This document shows, piece after piece, positions 33,689 to 41,735 of a stretch of 47,470 nt of DNA. The stretch's first letter is position 1, and each line of letters starts with the position of its first letter. A program made the translations under genes and the position numbers. Under the pieces are notes generated by a model. That model saw only the letters and a program-made list of their open reading frames with translations. It was not told the DNA's origin and did not search any database. This stretch comes from Paractinoplanes rishiriensis (GTDB lineage Bacteria > Actinomycetota > Actinomycetes > Mycobacteriales > Micromonosporaceae). Location of the stretch: positions 1 through 47,470 of the forward strand of contig NZ_BOMV01000025.1 in the NCBI RefSeq assembly GCF_016862375.1, given 5' to 3'.

Positions 33689-33805
33689 ATGCTCCCCGGC
33701 CGCCCTGTGCTGGCGGCAGCGATCGCGTTCCGGCTCCGGGCGCTCCGGCGGTTGTCCGCCGTGGAGATGCCATTCGTGCCGACGCCCGGAGCGATCTCTA
33801 CCTGA
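33689..33805 (+). CDS. Possible 38-residue ORF in a leader transcript
   Basis: ATG ATC TCC TGA at 33678-33689 is a three-codon leaderless ORF behind a good promoter. Its stop overlaps (TGATG) the ATG at 33689 of a 38-codon ORF starting MLPGRPVLAAAIAFRLRALRR and ending at 33805. The product is short, basic and moderately hydrophobic. It could be a real coupled small protein or chance reading of a leader RNA. There is no independent Shine-Dalgarno sequence. Confidence 0.25.
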   Translation: MLPGRPVLAAAIAFRLRALRRLSAVEMPFVPTPGAIST

Positions 33806-33844
33806 ATTCCCACTTTTTCACGGCTCAGCCCTGCCCTGCCCGGG

Positions 33845-33878
33845 TCGCGGCGCGCCGGCGAACAGCCGCGCGCCGCGA
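33845..33878 (+). promoter_or_regulatory. Strong hairpin just upstream of a ribosome-binding site
   Basis: TCGCGGCGCG (33845-33854) pairs perfectly with CGCGCCGCGA (33869-33878), and CGGC/GCCG extend the stem inward around a GAACA loop. It ends 6 nt before AAAGGAGG and so could shield or stabilise the leader of the following small gene. There is no U run. Confidence 0.5.
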
Positions 33879-33896
33879 TCGGCAAAGGAGGTACGC

Positions 33897-34139
33897 ATGA
33901 ACGCGCCCCGCTTCTCCGTCCACGTCGATCAGGACGATCTCGCCAAGCAGAACCTGGCCGCCGGCCTGCCCCGCCAGTCCGTCACCGGCACCACGGGCGC
34001 TCTGCCCGGCAAGGCCGCCGGCGCCGCACACCACGGCGCACAGGACGGCCGCCAGGCCGCCCGCGACCGGTCCGAACGCGACCACGCCCGCGGCGGCCGG
34101 ACCAGCAAGGGCCGCTCCTACGCCTTCCGGCGCAGCTGA
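33897..34139 (+). CDS. Small basic, disordered protein of unknown function
   Basis: An 80-residue protein with an excellent AAAGGAGG 5 nt before its ATG. The start NAPRFSVHVDQDDLAKQNLA is polar. The second half is rich in Gly, Arg, His and Ser (HHGAQDGRQAARDRSERDHARGG) and it ends KGRSYAFRRS. There is no membrane segment, no Cys and no recognised domain. The composition suggests a nucleic-acid-associated or stress-related disordered protein, which I cannot confirm. It has its own likely promoter (33643-33671), a roughly 220-nt leader with a large hairpin, and a terminator hairpin 13 nt after the stop, so it looks like an independently regulated gene. Confidence 0.75.
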   Translation: MNAPRFSVHVDQDDLAKQNLAAGLPRQSVTGTTGALPGKAAGAAHHGAQDGRQAARDRSERDHARGGRTSKGRSYAFRRS

Positions 34140-34152
34140 GCCGGCCATGATC

Positions 34153-34185
34153 GGGCGGCGGCCGGCTCGAACCCGGCCGCCGCCC
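34153..34185 (+). terminator. Strong hairpin after the small basic protein gene
   Basis: GGGCGGCGGCCGG (34153-34165) pairs perfectly over 13 bp with CCGGCCGCCGCCC (34173-34185) around a 7-nt loop, starting 13 nt after the stop. No U run follows, which is common in high-GC actinomycete terminators. Confidence 0.6.
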
Positions 34186-34225
34186 GGCGTTCCTGGCCCG
34201 CCCGGCGATTCCGGCCGCCACCAGC

Positions 34226-34231
34226 TAAGAT
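34226..34231 (+). promoter_or_regulatory. Possible -10 for the four-helix membrane protein
   Basis: TAAGAT at 34226-34231 lies 46 nt before ATG 34278, after the terminator hairpin. A -35 element is not evident. Confidence 0.35.
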
Positions 34232-34277
34232 CGACGCTTCTGGATGTCATCGGGTGAAAGGACGGCCGGTCGAAGTC

Positions 34278-34658
34278 ATGTCGCTGCTGCTGGATCTCGC
34301 CAACATCATCGGCGGCCTGCTCCTGGCCACGCCCCTGCTGCGCCGCCTGCCACGCGTCGGCGCCGGCATCGGCCAGGTCGCCGACCGGGTGGCGCCGTGG
34401 GGCTGGATCATCGGCATCGTCGCGCTCGTGGCCGGCGGCTTCTACCTGATCGTGCACATCTTCTCGGGCCCGCACCCGTTCCATTTCGAGATCGTCGGCA
34501 TAGCCGTCGGCGTCCTGCTGGCCTGGGAACGCCTGACCACCCGGCGCCCGATAACCACCAGCCGCCACGGCGAACCGACCGGGGCCGTCATGGTGATCGC
34601 CATCTTCGGCATGATCGCGGTCCTGGTAGGACTCCAGGGCCTGGTCACCCCCGGCTGA
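34278..34658 (+). CDS. Small four-helix membrane protein of unknown function
   Basis: A 126-residue protein with four hydrophobic segments: about 3-22 (LLDLANIIGGLLLATPLL), 45-66 (WGWIIGIVALVAGGFYLIVHIF), 74-88 and 103-122 (AVMVIAIFGMIAVLVGLQGL). Short Arg-rich loops (RRLPR, ERLTTRR) suggest N and C termini outside or a compact bundle. No enzyme motif is seen. ATG 34278 is chosen as relatives of this type begin with the first helix. An in-frame GTG at 34254 would add eight polar residues, and its GAAAGGA context is closer to a ribosome-binding site for neither. It appears monocistronic. Confidence 0.75.
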   Translation: MSLLLDLANIIGGLLLATPLLRRLPRVGAGIGQVADRVAPWGWIIGIVALVAGGFYLIVHIFSGPHPFHFEIVGIAVGVLLAWERLTTRRPITTSRHGEPTGAVMVIAIFGMIAVLVGLQGLVTPG

Positions 34659-34723
34659 CCCGCCCGCCCCGACCCGCCGGGCCCCGATCTTGTCGATTCC
34701 CGCAAGCCCCCCAAACACGAACC

Positions 34724-34758
34724 CGACAAGGTCGACACCTCCGAACTCGACCTTGTCG
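34724..34758. repeat. Inverted repeat, possible terminator
   Basis: CGACAAGGTCGA (34724-34735) and TCGACCTTGTCG (34747-34758) are perfect 12-bp inverted arms with an 11-nt loop. Related ATCTTGTCGATT occurs just before (34687-34698). It may terminate the membrane-protein transcript or be a dispersed palindromic repeat. Confidence 0.55.
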
Positions 34759-34927
34759 ACTTGGTGGGCCCCCAGAACCCGAAACTCCACAACATCGCGA
34801 ACTCTGAGCCCGACTGCCGGGCCGCCGCTCCGTCGGGCCGAGGTGCGGGGATGTGGTTCCCGCTTTCGCGTCTACAGATGTCGCTTTAGTCGCGCTTAAG
34901 CTGATAAATCGTCGATGATGCCACCAA

Positions 34928-35110
34928 TGCTGGGCGAACCGACGCAGGGCAAACCGAAGCAGGGCAAACCGACGCGGGACGAACACAGCGCGAGGGGAAC
35001 TCAGCCCGAGGGGCAAACCAGTGCAGAGGCGAACCAGCACGGGGGCAACCCAGCACGGGGGCAACCCGGCGGGGGGCAAACCAGCGCCGAGCAAACCTGC
35101 GGACTCCGCG
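34928..35110. repeat. Imperfect 15-18-bp tandem array with regularly spaced G runs
   Basis: About eleven units related to GGGCAAACCGACGCA follow each other. The first three are 15 bp and nearly identical; later ones are 15-18 bp and carry G runs of four to six. All G runs are on the + strand. On the - strand the 15-bp period gives imperfect five-residue repeats (RRFAR, RWFAP, RRVAP), possibly debris of a pentapeptide-repeat gene. Confidence 0.6.
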
Positions 35111-35218
35111 GGCAGCCGGTGGCACCGCCACGCGTGGTCGGCTGGTACGCCCGCCCCGGTGATGGCGGAAGGGCCCAGCGCAACAAAACGCGCCAGGCCC
35201 CGCCGGTAGAGTGTGCGG

Positions 35219-36004
35219 TCAGCCGAGTTCGGCGTAAACGTCGTCCAGATTGCCGTGGTACATGTCGCTGCGGGTGTTGAAGTTCGGGCCGCCCAGGCGC
35301 AAGGGCATGGTGTTGTCGACGGTCAGGTTGGCCGGGATTGTGGTCTGGCCGCGCTGGATACCGTCCACAAAGATGGACAGGGACGTGCCGGCGCGCTGGC
35401 AGAAGAGCTTGTGCCAGGCACCGTCGGCCACCGAGGCCGCGGAGCGGGCGATGTAAACGGTCGCCGCGCCGGTGCCGGCCAGGACGCACTGGGCGCGGCC
35501 GTTGGTGGCGCCGATCTGCAGTTTCCACTGGCTTCCGGTGCCGGCGACGCCCTTCTGCATCACGTTGGCGGGGCCGCGCAACTGGGCGCGGGTCAGCTGC
35601 ACCCGGGCCGACCAGCGGAACAGGCGGGTTCCGGGGTTCAGGTCGGCGTGGTTCGCGGCCTCGAGCAGGCCCCGCGGGCAGGTGGTGGCGCCGGCCGCGC
35701 AGGCCGGCGGGAACATCGCGAAACGGCCGCCGGGCGAGCCTTCGAAACGGACCGCGCCCTGGTCGGCGCCGCGGAGGGCGAGAGTCTGGTTGCGACCCGA
35801 GGTGTCGGCCACCTTGCCCGCGACCGGGCCGGCGTTGAAGTCCCACCGGGCCACCAGCCGCGGAACCCCGGGAGCGGCAACGGGAGCAACTGCAGGACGG
35901 GCGGAGATGCCGGTCGGGCCGGTTGGCGGGTCGTCCGCCAGGGCGGGCGTGGCCGGAATGAGCATCCCGGCCACCGCCGCCAGAGTGATTGCGAACTTCT
36001 TCAT
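35219..36004 (-). CDS. Secreted LamG/concanavalin-like lectin-domain protein
   Basis: A 261-residue exported protein. A signal peptide (MKKFAITLAAVAGMLIPATPALA) precedes a Pro/Ala-rich stretch to about residue 45. The remainder resembles a LamG/concanavalin A-like jelly roll: LVARWDFNAG, then FRWSARVQLT, WKLQIGATNGRAQCVL, DGAWHKLFCQRAGTSLSIFVDG (the hallmark H-x-V-x(4)-G-x(3)-L-x-V-D-G-like block), and a final PLRLGGPNFN...YHGNLDDVYAEL. Such domains bind sugars or proteins. There is no catalytic domain. ATG 36004 is preferred to GTG 36019 because the signal peptide begins there. Confidence 0.85.
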   Translation of the reverse strand: MKKFAITLAAVAGMLIPATPALADDPPTGPTGISARPAVAPVAAPGVPRLVARWDFNAGPVAGKVADTSGRNQTLALRGADQGAVRFEGSPGGRFAMFPPACAAGATTCPRGLLEAANHADLNPGTRLFRWSARVQLTRAQLRGPANVMQKGVAGTGSQWKLQIGATNGRAQCVLAGTGAATVYIARSAASVADGAWHKLFCQRAGTSLSIFVDGIQRGQTTIPANLTVDNTMPLRLGGPNFNTRSDMYHGNLDDVYAELG

Positions 36005-36060
36005 ACCTGGAGAGAGCACGCAATGACCGTTTTGTTACTGGAAACGGGCGAAACAGCTGA

Positions 36061-36450
36061 TCAGAGCAGGCGCCATTCGTCGGCGATCATGCAGACCGCG
36101 ACCAGGCGGAGCAGGTGCCAGTCGGCGGCCATCCAGTCGGCGCAGCGGGTGGGAGCCTGGCCGGCGGCGGGGACGTCGCGGCCCATCCGGCGGGCCGAGA
36201 AGACGACCGATTTCACGTACGAGGCCAGGTTCTTGGCGGACAGCTCGAGCGAAGCACCCTCCAGCGCGTCCCGGACCGCAGCGGCGTGCTGGTCGAGCAG
36301 GGCGAGCAGGCCGGGGTCAGCGAACGCGGCGGCGAGACCGTCGACGCCGACCCGCGCCATCATCTCGTCCAGGAGCTCGGTCGCCGGGTCCAGGATCTGG
36401 GCGTCCGCGGCGGCAGAAATCGGGGCGAAGGCGAGGAATTCGTTCGTCAT
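36061..36450 (-). CDS. Hypothetical helical protein
   Basis: A 129-residue protein, mostly helical by composition, with acidic N-terminal half (LDPATELLDEMMARVGVDGLAAAF) and a C-terminal part containing SVVFSARRMGRD and WMAADWHLLRLVAVCMIADEWRLL. No signal peptide, clear membrane segment or known motif. The ATG at 36450 is 7 nt downstream of TAGCGT on the same strand, with TGTCGG 17 bp further up, so a leaderless transcript is likely and the start is well supported. It is next to hrpA, transcribed from its own promoter. Confidence 0.7.
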   Translation of the reverse strand: MTNEFLAFAPISAAADAQILDPATELLDEMMARVGVDGLAAAFADPGLLALLDQHAAAVRDALEGASLELSAKNLASYVKSVVFSARRMGRDVPAAGQAPTRCADWMAADWHLLRLVAVCMIADEWRLL

Positions 36451-36457
36451 GGCCAGA

Positions 36458-36486
36458 ACGCTAGGGCCTGGTCGGCGGGTCCGACA
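36458..36486 (-). promoter_or_regulatory. Promoter for leaderless hypothetical gene
   Basis: On the - strand TGTCGG (36481-36486) and TAGCGT (36458-36463) are 17 bp apart, and ATG 36450 follows 7 nt later. No Shine-Dalgarno sequence is present. Confidence 0.5.
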
Positions 36487-36501
36487 GGGGGGTAACCGAA
36501 C

Positions 36502-36524
36502 GGCACCCGAGCGCCTACGGTGCC
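36502..36524 (-). terminator. Hairpin just after hrpA stop
   Basis: GGCACC (36502-36507) pairs with GGTGCC (36519-36524) around an 11-nt loop, starting 1 nt past the hrpA stop. Short and without a U run, it is a possible terminator. Confidence 0.3.
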
Positions 36525-36525
36525 G

Positions 36526-39500
36526 CTACGCGGGGAGCTGGTCCATCGCCTTATAGATGCGTTTGTCCGATATCGGATAGGCGGTTCCGAGGGTCTGCGC
36601 GAAGAAGTTGATCCGCAGTTCCTCGATCATCCAGCGGATCTCGCGCAGGCCCTCCTCGGCGCCACCGGACAGCTCCGCCTTGAGCTCGCGGTACTCCGAC
36701 TCGATCTCGTGCAGCTGCGCGGTCAGCTGCCGGTCGCGGGCCAGGTTGGCGCCCAGCCGATCCAGCCGGTGGACGATGCCGCGCAGGTAGCGGGGCAGGT
36801 GGTGCAGCTGTTTCCAGCCGGTCTCGGTCACGAACCCGGGGTGCACCAGGCCCTTGAGCTGCTGCCGGATGTCGGCCAGCGCGGGCACCAGCTGCGGGTC
36901 CCGCAGCGAACGGATCCGCTGGTCGACGTCGTACGCGGTGGCCAGCACCGCCTGCACCTGGGTGGCCACGTTCGCCACCGCGTCGACCAGATCCTGGCGG
37001 ACGGTGTCGCGCAGCGAGGCGAACTCGACCGACGACCAGACCGGGCCGCCCGCGTCCGCCACCAGCTTGTCCACCGCGGCGCCGGCGCAGTCGTCCAGCA
37101 GGTCCGCGATCGAGCGGTACGGGTTGGCCCGGGACAGCTCGAGCTTGGCCCGGTTGTCCAGCCGCCCCTGCAGATAGCGGGCGGCCGGCGGCAGCGTCAG
37201 CAACAGCAGCTTCCGGGTGCCGGCCCGCATCGCCGTACGCTGCTCCGCCTCGGTCTCGAAGACCCGGACCGCGACCGAATCGCCCTCGTCGGCCAGTCCC
37301 GGATAGACCGTGACCTGATAGCCGCCGCGGACCTGGGCCACCCGGCGCGGCAGCCGGCCGAAGTCGTTCGTCGTGAGGCCCCGGCGCTCGAGGTCGCCGG
37401 CGGCGGCCGAGATGGTCGCCTGCACCTTGGGCGCCAGCGCGCGCCGCAGCACCTCGAGGTCGCGCCCCTCCCCCACCACGGTGTCCTGCTCGTCGATCAC
37501 CCGGAAGTTCATCCGCAGGTGATCGGGCACCTGGTCGGGCCGCCAGGCGTCGCGCGGCACCACCGTCCCGGTCAGCCGCCGCAGCTCCGCACCCACCGCG
37601 TCGGGCAGCGGACCGCGCCGCGCCGGCACCCGGTCGAGCGCCGCCTCGGCCCAGTCCGGCACCGGCACGAAGTTGGTGCGCAGCGCCTTGGGCAGCCCCC
37701 GGATCAGCGCGATCACCACGTCCTTGCGGAAACCGGGCACCGACCAGCCGAAATCCTCCGGGTCGAGCTTGTTGAGCAGGCTGACCGGCACCCGCACGGT
37801 CACCCCGTCGGCCGCCGAGTTGGGCTCGAACTCGTACGTGAGCGGCAGTTTGACCCCACCGGCCAGCCAGGCGTCCGGGAAAGCGTTCGGGTCGACCGCG
37901 TCGCGACCGGCGTTGACGAGTTGCTCGCGGGTGAACGTGAGCAGGTCGGGATCGGTCCGGCGGGCCTTCTTCCACCAGGCGTCGAAATGGCGCGCGGACA
38001 CCACCTCGGCCGGGATACGCGCGTCGTAGAGCGCGTACACCGTCTCGTCGTCGACCGCGATGTCCCGGCGCCGGGCCCGATTTTCGATTTCCTCGATGCG
38101 CGCCAAAAGGTCGCTGTTAAGAGAGAAGAACTTGTGGTGCGTTTCCCAGTCGCCCTCGACCAGCGCGTGCCGGATGAACAGTTCACGGCACAGCACCGGG
38201 TCGACCTTGGAATAGAGCACCTTGCGCCGCGGCACGATCGGCAGCCCGTACAGCGTCACCCGCTCGAACGCCAGCACGGCGCCCTGCTTCTTTTCCCAGT
38301 GCGGCTCGGTGAAACTGCTTTTCACCAGGTGCGGCGCGAGCTTTTCGGCCCACTCGGGCTCGATCCGCGCGTTCACCCGCCCCCACAGCCGGCTGGTCTC
38401 CACCAGCTCGGCCGACATCACCCAGCGGGGCTGTTTCTTAAAGAGCGCCGAGCCCGGGAAAATGGCGAACTTGGCCCCGCGGGCACCGAGGTATTCGCGC
38501 TTGTCGGCCTCCTTGAGGCCAATGTGGCTGAGCAACCCGGCGAGGAGTGCGGTGTGGACGTTCTGTCCCGCCGCGACTTCCTCACGGTCCTCAGTCAAAG
38601 ACAAGGCGAGCGTACGCGCGACCTGCCGCAACTGTGCGTAGATGTCCTGCCATTCGCGAACCCGGAGATAGTTGAGGAACTCGGCCCGGCACAGTTTGCG
38701 GAACTGGTTGCCGGACAGCTCCTGTTGCTTCTCGCGCAGATAGCGCCACAGGTTGAGATAGCTGAAGAAGTCCGATTCCTTGTCGGTGAACCGGGCGTGT
38801 TTCTCGTCCGCCTGCTGCTGCTTGTCGGTGGGTCGTTCGCGCGGATCCTGGATGGACAGCGCCGCGGTGATCACCATCACCTCGGCGACACAGTCCTGCT
38901 TGTCCGCCTCGATCACCATGCGGGCCAGCCGCGGGTCGACCGGCAGCTGCGCGAGTTGCCGGCCGAGCGGGGTGAGTTTCCGCTCGTCCAGAGCGCCCAG
39001 TTCCTCCAGGAGCTTGACGCCGTCGGTGATGTTGCGCCGGTCCGGCGGGTCGATGAACGGGAACTTCGCCAGGTCGCCGAGGCCCAGGTTGGTCATCTGG
39101 AGGATGACGCTGGCCAGGTTGGTGCGCAGGATCTCGGGCTCGGTGAACTCGGGCCGGGTCTCGAAGTCCTCCTCGGCGTACAGCCGGATGCAGATGCCGT
39201 CGGCGACCCGGCCGCAGCGTCCCTTGCGCTGGTTGGCGCTGGCCTGCGAGACCGGCTCGATGGGCAGCCGCTGCACCTTGAGCCGGTTGGAGTAGCGGCT
39301 GATCCGGGCGGTGCCGGGGTCGATCACGTAGCGGATGCCGGGGACGGTCAGCGACGTCTCGGCGACGTTGGTGGCCAGCACGACCCGGCGGCCGGAATGT
39401 CGTTCGAAGACCTTGTGCTGCTCGGCCGCGGACAGCCGGCCGTACAGCGGCACCACCTCGGTGTTGCGCAGGTTGCGCTTGCCGAGCGCGTCGGCGGTGT

Positions 39501-40440
39501 CCCGGATCTCGCGCTCGCCGGAAAGGAAGACCAGGATGTCGCCGTCGCCCTCGCGGCCCAGTTCGTCGACGGCGGCCGCGATGCCGTCGACCTGGTCCAT
39601 CGGTTCCTCGGTGTCGTCCTCGGTGGTCTCCACCAGCGGCCGGTAGCGCACCTCGACCGGATAGGTGCGGCCGGAGACCTCGATGACCGGGGCCGGCTTG
39701 CCGGAGGCGTCGGCGAAGTGCTCGGCGAACCGGGCCGTCTCGATGGTGGCGGACGTGATGATCAGCTTGAGGTCGGGGCGGCGCGGCAGGAGTTCGCGCA
39801 GGTAGCCCAGGATGAAGTCGATGTTGAGGCTGCGCTCGTGCGCCTCGTCGATGATCAGCGTGTCGTACCGGCGCAGCATCCGATCGTTCTGGATCTCGGC
39901 GAGCAGGATGCCGTCGGTCATCACCTTGACCATGGTGTCGTCGCTCACCTGGTCGGTGAACCGCACCTTGTAGCCCACCGTGGACCCGAGCGGCCGGTCG
40001 AGTTCCTCGGCGATCCGCTCGGCCACCGTGCGGGCCGCGATCCGGCGCGGCTGGGTGTGCCCGATCTGGCCGCGCACGCCCCGGCCCAGCTCCAGGCAGA
40101 TCTTGGGCAGCTGGGTGGTCTTGCCGGACCCGGTTTCGCCGGCCACCACCACGACCTGGTGGTCGCGGATGGCGGCGGCGATGTCGTCCTTGCGCTGGCT
40201 GACCGGCAACGATTCCGGGTACGCGACCGGCGGCACCGCGGCGAGCCGGGCGTCCAGCCGCTGCCGGGCCTGGTCGGCCTCGGCCGCGATCTCGGCCAGC
40301 ACCGTGGCGCGGGACGCCTCGTCACGGATCTTGCGGGTGCCCTCCAGCCGGCGCTGGAGACGCCACTCGTCGCGCGGGAGCAGGTCGGCGAGGCGGCTGC
40401 GCAGCTCGGCCACGGCCGGTGGGGCGGGTGTTGTGGACAT
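36526..40440 (-). CDS. hrpA: ATP-dependent RNA helicase HrpA (DEAH box)
   Basis: A 1304-residue DEAH-box helicase, full-length for HrpA. Walker A GETGSGKTTQLPK starts at 101, DEAH at 198-201, SAT in motif III, then helicase C motifs (LATNVAETSLTVPGIRYVIDPG, QRKGRCGRVADG), the ratchet and OB-fold regions, and the large C-terminal DUF3418-type extension found only in HrpA. In Escherichia coli the enzyme acts on mRNA and stalled ribosomes. ATG 40440 has TATCCT 9 nt upstream, suggesting a very short leader, but the gene also lies 42 nt behind an aldo/keto reductase gene on the same strand and could be read with it. Confidence 0.97.
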   Translation of the reverse strand: MSTTPAPPAVAELRSRLADLLPRDEWRLQRRLEGTRKIRDEASRATVLAEIAAEADQARQRLDARLAAVPPVAYPESLPVSQRKDDIAAAIRDHQVVVVAGETGSGKTTQLPKICLELGRGVRGQIGHTQPRRIAARTVAERIAEELDRPLGSTVGYKVRFTDQVSDDTMVKVMTDGILLAEIQNDRMLRRYDTLIIDEAHERSLNIDFILGYLRELLPRRPDLKLIITSATIETARFAEHFADASGKPAPVIEVSGRTYPVEVRYRPLVETTEDDTEEPMDQVDGIAAAVDELGREGDGDILVFLSGEREIRDTADALGKRNLRNTEVVPLYGRLSAAEQHKVFERHSGRRVVLATNVAETSLTVPGIRYVIDPGTARISRYSNRLKVQRLPIEPVSQASANQRKGRCGRVADGICIRLYAEEDFETRPEFTEPEILRTNLASVILQMTNLGLGDLAKFPFIDPPDRRNITDGVKLLEELGALDERKLTPLGRQLAQLPVDPRLARMVIEADKQDCVAEVMVITAALSIQDPRERPTDKQQQADEKHARFTDKESDFFSYLNLWRYLREKQQELSGNQFRKLCRAEFLNYLRVREWQDIYAQLRQVARTLALSLTEDREEVAAGQNVHTALLAGLLSHIGLKEADKREYLGARGAKFAIFPGSALFKKQPRWVMSAELVETSRLWGRVNARIEPEWAEKLAPHLVKSSFTEPHWEKKQGAVLAFERVTLYGLPIVPRRKVLYSKVDPVLCRELFIRHALVEGDWETHHKFFSLNSDLLARIEEIENRARRRDIAVDDETVYALYDARIPAEVVSARHFDAWWKKARRTDPDLLTFTREQLVNAGRDAVDPNAFPDAWLAGGVKLPLTYEFEPNSAADGVTVRVPVSLLNKLDPEDFGWSVPGFRKDVVIALIRGLPKALRTNFVPVPDWAEAALDRVPARRGPLPDAVGAELRRLTGTVVPRDAWRPDQVPDHLRMNFRVIDEQDTVVGEGRDLEVLRRALAPKVQATISAAAGDLERRGLTTNDFGRLPRRVAQVRGGYQVTVYPGLADEGDSVAVRVFETEAEQRTAMRAGTRKLLLLTLPPAARYLQGRLDNRAKLELSRANPYRSIADLLDDCAGAAVDKLVADAGGPVWSSVEFASLRDTVRQDLVDAVANVATQVQAVLATAYDVDQRIRSLRDPQLVPALADIRQQLKGLVHPGFVTETGWKQLHHLPRYLRGIVHRLDRLGANLARDRQLTAQLHEIESEYRELKAELSGGAEEGLREIRWMIEELRINFFAQTLGTAYPISDKRIYKAMDQLPA

Positions 40441-40482
40441 CGCGGTGCAAGGATAGGCGGAACCGGGCGCGATCGCCGGTGA

Positions 40483-41292
40483 TTAACGCCGCCCCCGCCC
40501 CGGACCGTCGCCCAGCCCGTCGATGGCGGTCATCTCCGCGTCGGTCAGCAAGAAACCGTCCAGGTCGGCGTTCCGGCTGATCCGCTCGGGCGTCTGGGAC
40601 TTGGGAATGACCACGATCTCGTGCTGCACGTGCCATCGCAGCACCACCCGGGCCGGGTCGACCCCGTGCGCGTCGGCGATCCGGGTCAGCACCGGGTCGT
40701 GCAGGTTGGTGGTCTTGAACGGGCTGTAGCCCTCCAGCACGATGCCGCGTTCCCGGTGCACGGCCACCACGCCCGCATCCCACAGGGCCGGGCCGAACCG
40801 GATCTGGTTGAGCGCGGGCTTCTCCCCGGTGGCGGCGATCAACTCGTCGAGCTCGGCGGCGTCGTAGTTGCTCACGCCGACCGACCGGGCCAGGCCGGCC
40901 TCGCGTACCGCCAAAAATTGACGCCAGACCGCGACCGAGCGACCCCGCGTGGGTGGCCAGTGGATCAGCCACAGGTCCACCGCGTCCACACCCAGGTCGC
41001 GCACGCTGGCCTCGATGGTGGCCCGCTCGTGGCCGGCCCGGTCCGGCGGCAGCTTGGTGGTGATGAACACCTCGTCGCGGGGCACGCCGGAGTCGCGCAG
41101 GGCCCGGCCCACCTCGGCCTCGTTGCCGTACATCGTGGCCGTGTCCAGGTGCCGGTAGCCGGCCTCCAGCGCGTCGCGGACCGCCTGGTAGGCCGCGTCG
41201 CCGCGCAGCTGCCAGGTGCCGAACCCGAGCAGCGGAATCGATACTCCGGTGCCGTCGCCGGCCGCGGGCAGGGTCAGAGCGGGAATGGTCAC
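40483..41292 (-). CDS. Aldo/keto reductase
   Basis: A 269-residue NADPH-dependent oxidoreductase of the AKR superfamily (TIM barrel), reducing aldehydes or ketones; 2,5-diketo-D-gluconate reductases are among close family types. The catalytic tetrad is complete: D50, Y55 (DTATMYGNEAEVG), K80 (ITTKL) and H111 (LIHWP). SVGVSNYDAAEL, NQIRFGP and the cofactor phosphate site IPKSQTPERI are visible. The GTG start at 41292 faces a CheY-like regulator across 47 bp. hrpA follows at 42 nt. Substrate unknown. Confidence 0.93.
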   Translation of the reverse strand: MTIPALTLPAAGDGTGVSIPLLGFGTWQLRGDAAYQAVRDALEAGYRHLDTATMYGNEAEVGRALRDSGVPRDEVFITTKLPPDRAGHERATIEASVRDLGVDAVDLWLIHWPPTRGRSVAVWRQFLAVREAGLARSVGVSNYDAAELDELIAATGEKPALNQIRFGPALWDAGVVAVHRERGIVLEGYSPFKTTNLHDPVLTRIADAHGVDPARVVLRWHVQHEIVVIPKSQTPERISRNADLDGFLLTDAEMTAIDGLGDGPGRGRR

Positions 41293-41339
41293 GCCACCTA
41301 TCCTGCCCGCCCGTGTCCGCGACCGCCCACCGGCGTTGA

Positions 41340-41735
41340 GTGGGCGTGATTGTTGTCGCCGAAGACCACGAGGACATCCGGTACGTGCTGACCCGGTCGC
41401 TGGAGCGGGCCGGCCACCAGGTCGTCGCCGCCGCGGACGGCGCGGCGGCGCTGGCGGCCGTCCGCGAACACGTGCCGGACCTGGTGATCACGGACGTCGA
41501 CATGCCGCACATGACCGGCCTCGACCTGTGCCGGGCGATCCGGTCGGATCAGGAGCTGCAGCACATCCCGGTGGTGCTGGCGAGCGGCTCGATGCTGCCC
41601 GGCGACTCGCGGGCCACGGAGGCCGGCGCGTCCGCGCTGCTGCTCAAGCCGTTCGTCCCGGGCCAGTTGGTGGAGCTGGTGTCGAACCTGCTGACGGCCT
41701 GGCCGGCGGCTGGTCGTCCGCCGGCAGCGGGCTGA
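41340..41735 (+). CDS. Single-domain CheY-like response regulator
   Basis: A 131-residue receiver domain without an output domain. Features: VVAEDHEDIRYVL (acidic pair), phospho-acceptor Asp in VITDVDMPHMTGL (about residue 52), VVLASGS (switch Ser) and LLLKPF (conserved Lys). The last 20 residues are Ala/Pro-rich. The start is GTG 41340 or GTG 41346. Its 3' 92 bases overlap the 3' end of the convergent histidine kinase, a likely partner. It probably acts as a phospho-relay or by protein contact. A -10-like TATCCT lies at 41299-41304. Confidence 0.9.
   Translation: MGVIVVAEDHEDIRYVLTRSLERAGHQVVAAADGAAALAAVREHVPDLVITDVDMPHMTGLDLCRAIRSDQELQHIPVVLASGSMLPGDSRATEAGASALLLKPFVPGQLVELVSNLLTAWPAAGRPPAAG

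Larger units (their letters stand above)
34659..35218. other. 560-bp intergenic region with inverted repeat and G-rich array
   Basis: No frame has convincing coding character. It holds an inverted repeat at 34724-34758, an AT-richer stretch around 34860-34915 and a G-rich tandem array at about 34928-35110. The open frames crossing the array on both strands follow from its near-15-bp period. Confidence 0.6.

Noticed and set aside
34645..35131. Small proteins encoded by open frames across the G-rich array on either strand
   Set aside because: The frames result from the near-15-bp period, differ in all three phases, and lack ribosome-binding sites and codon bias.
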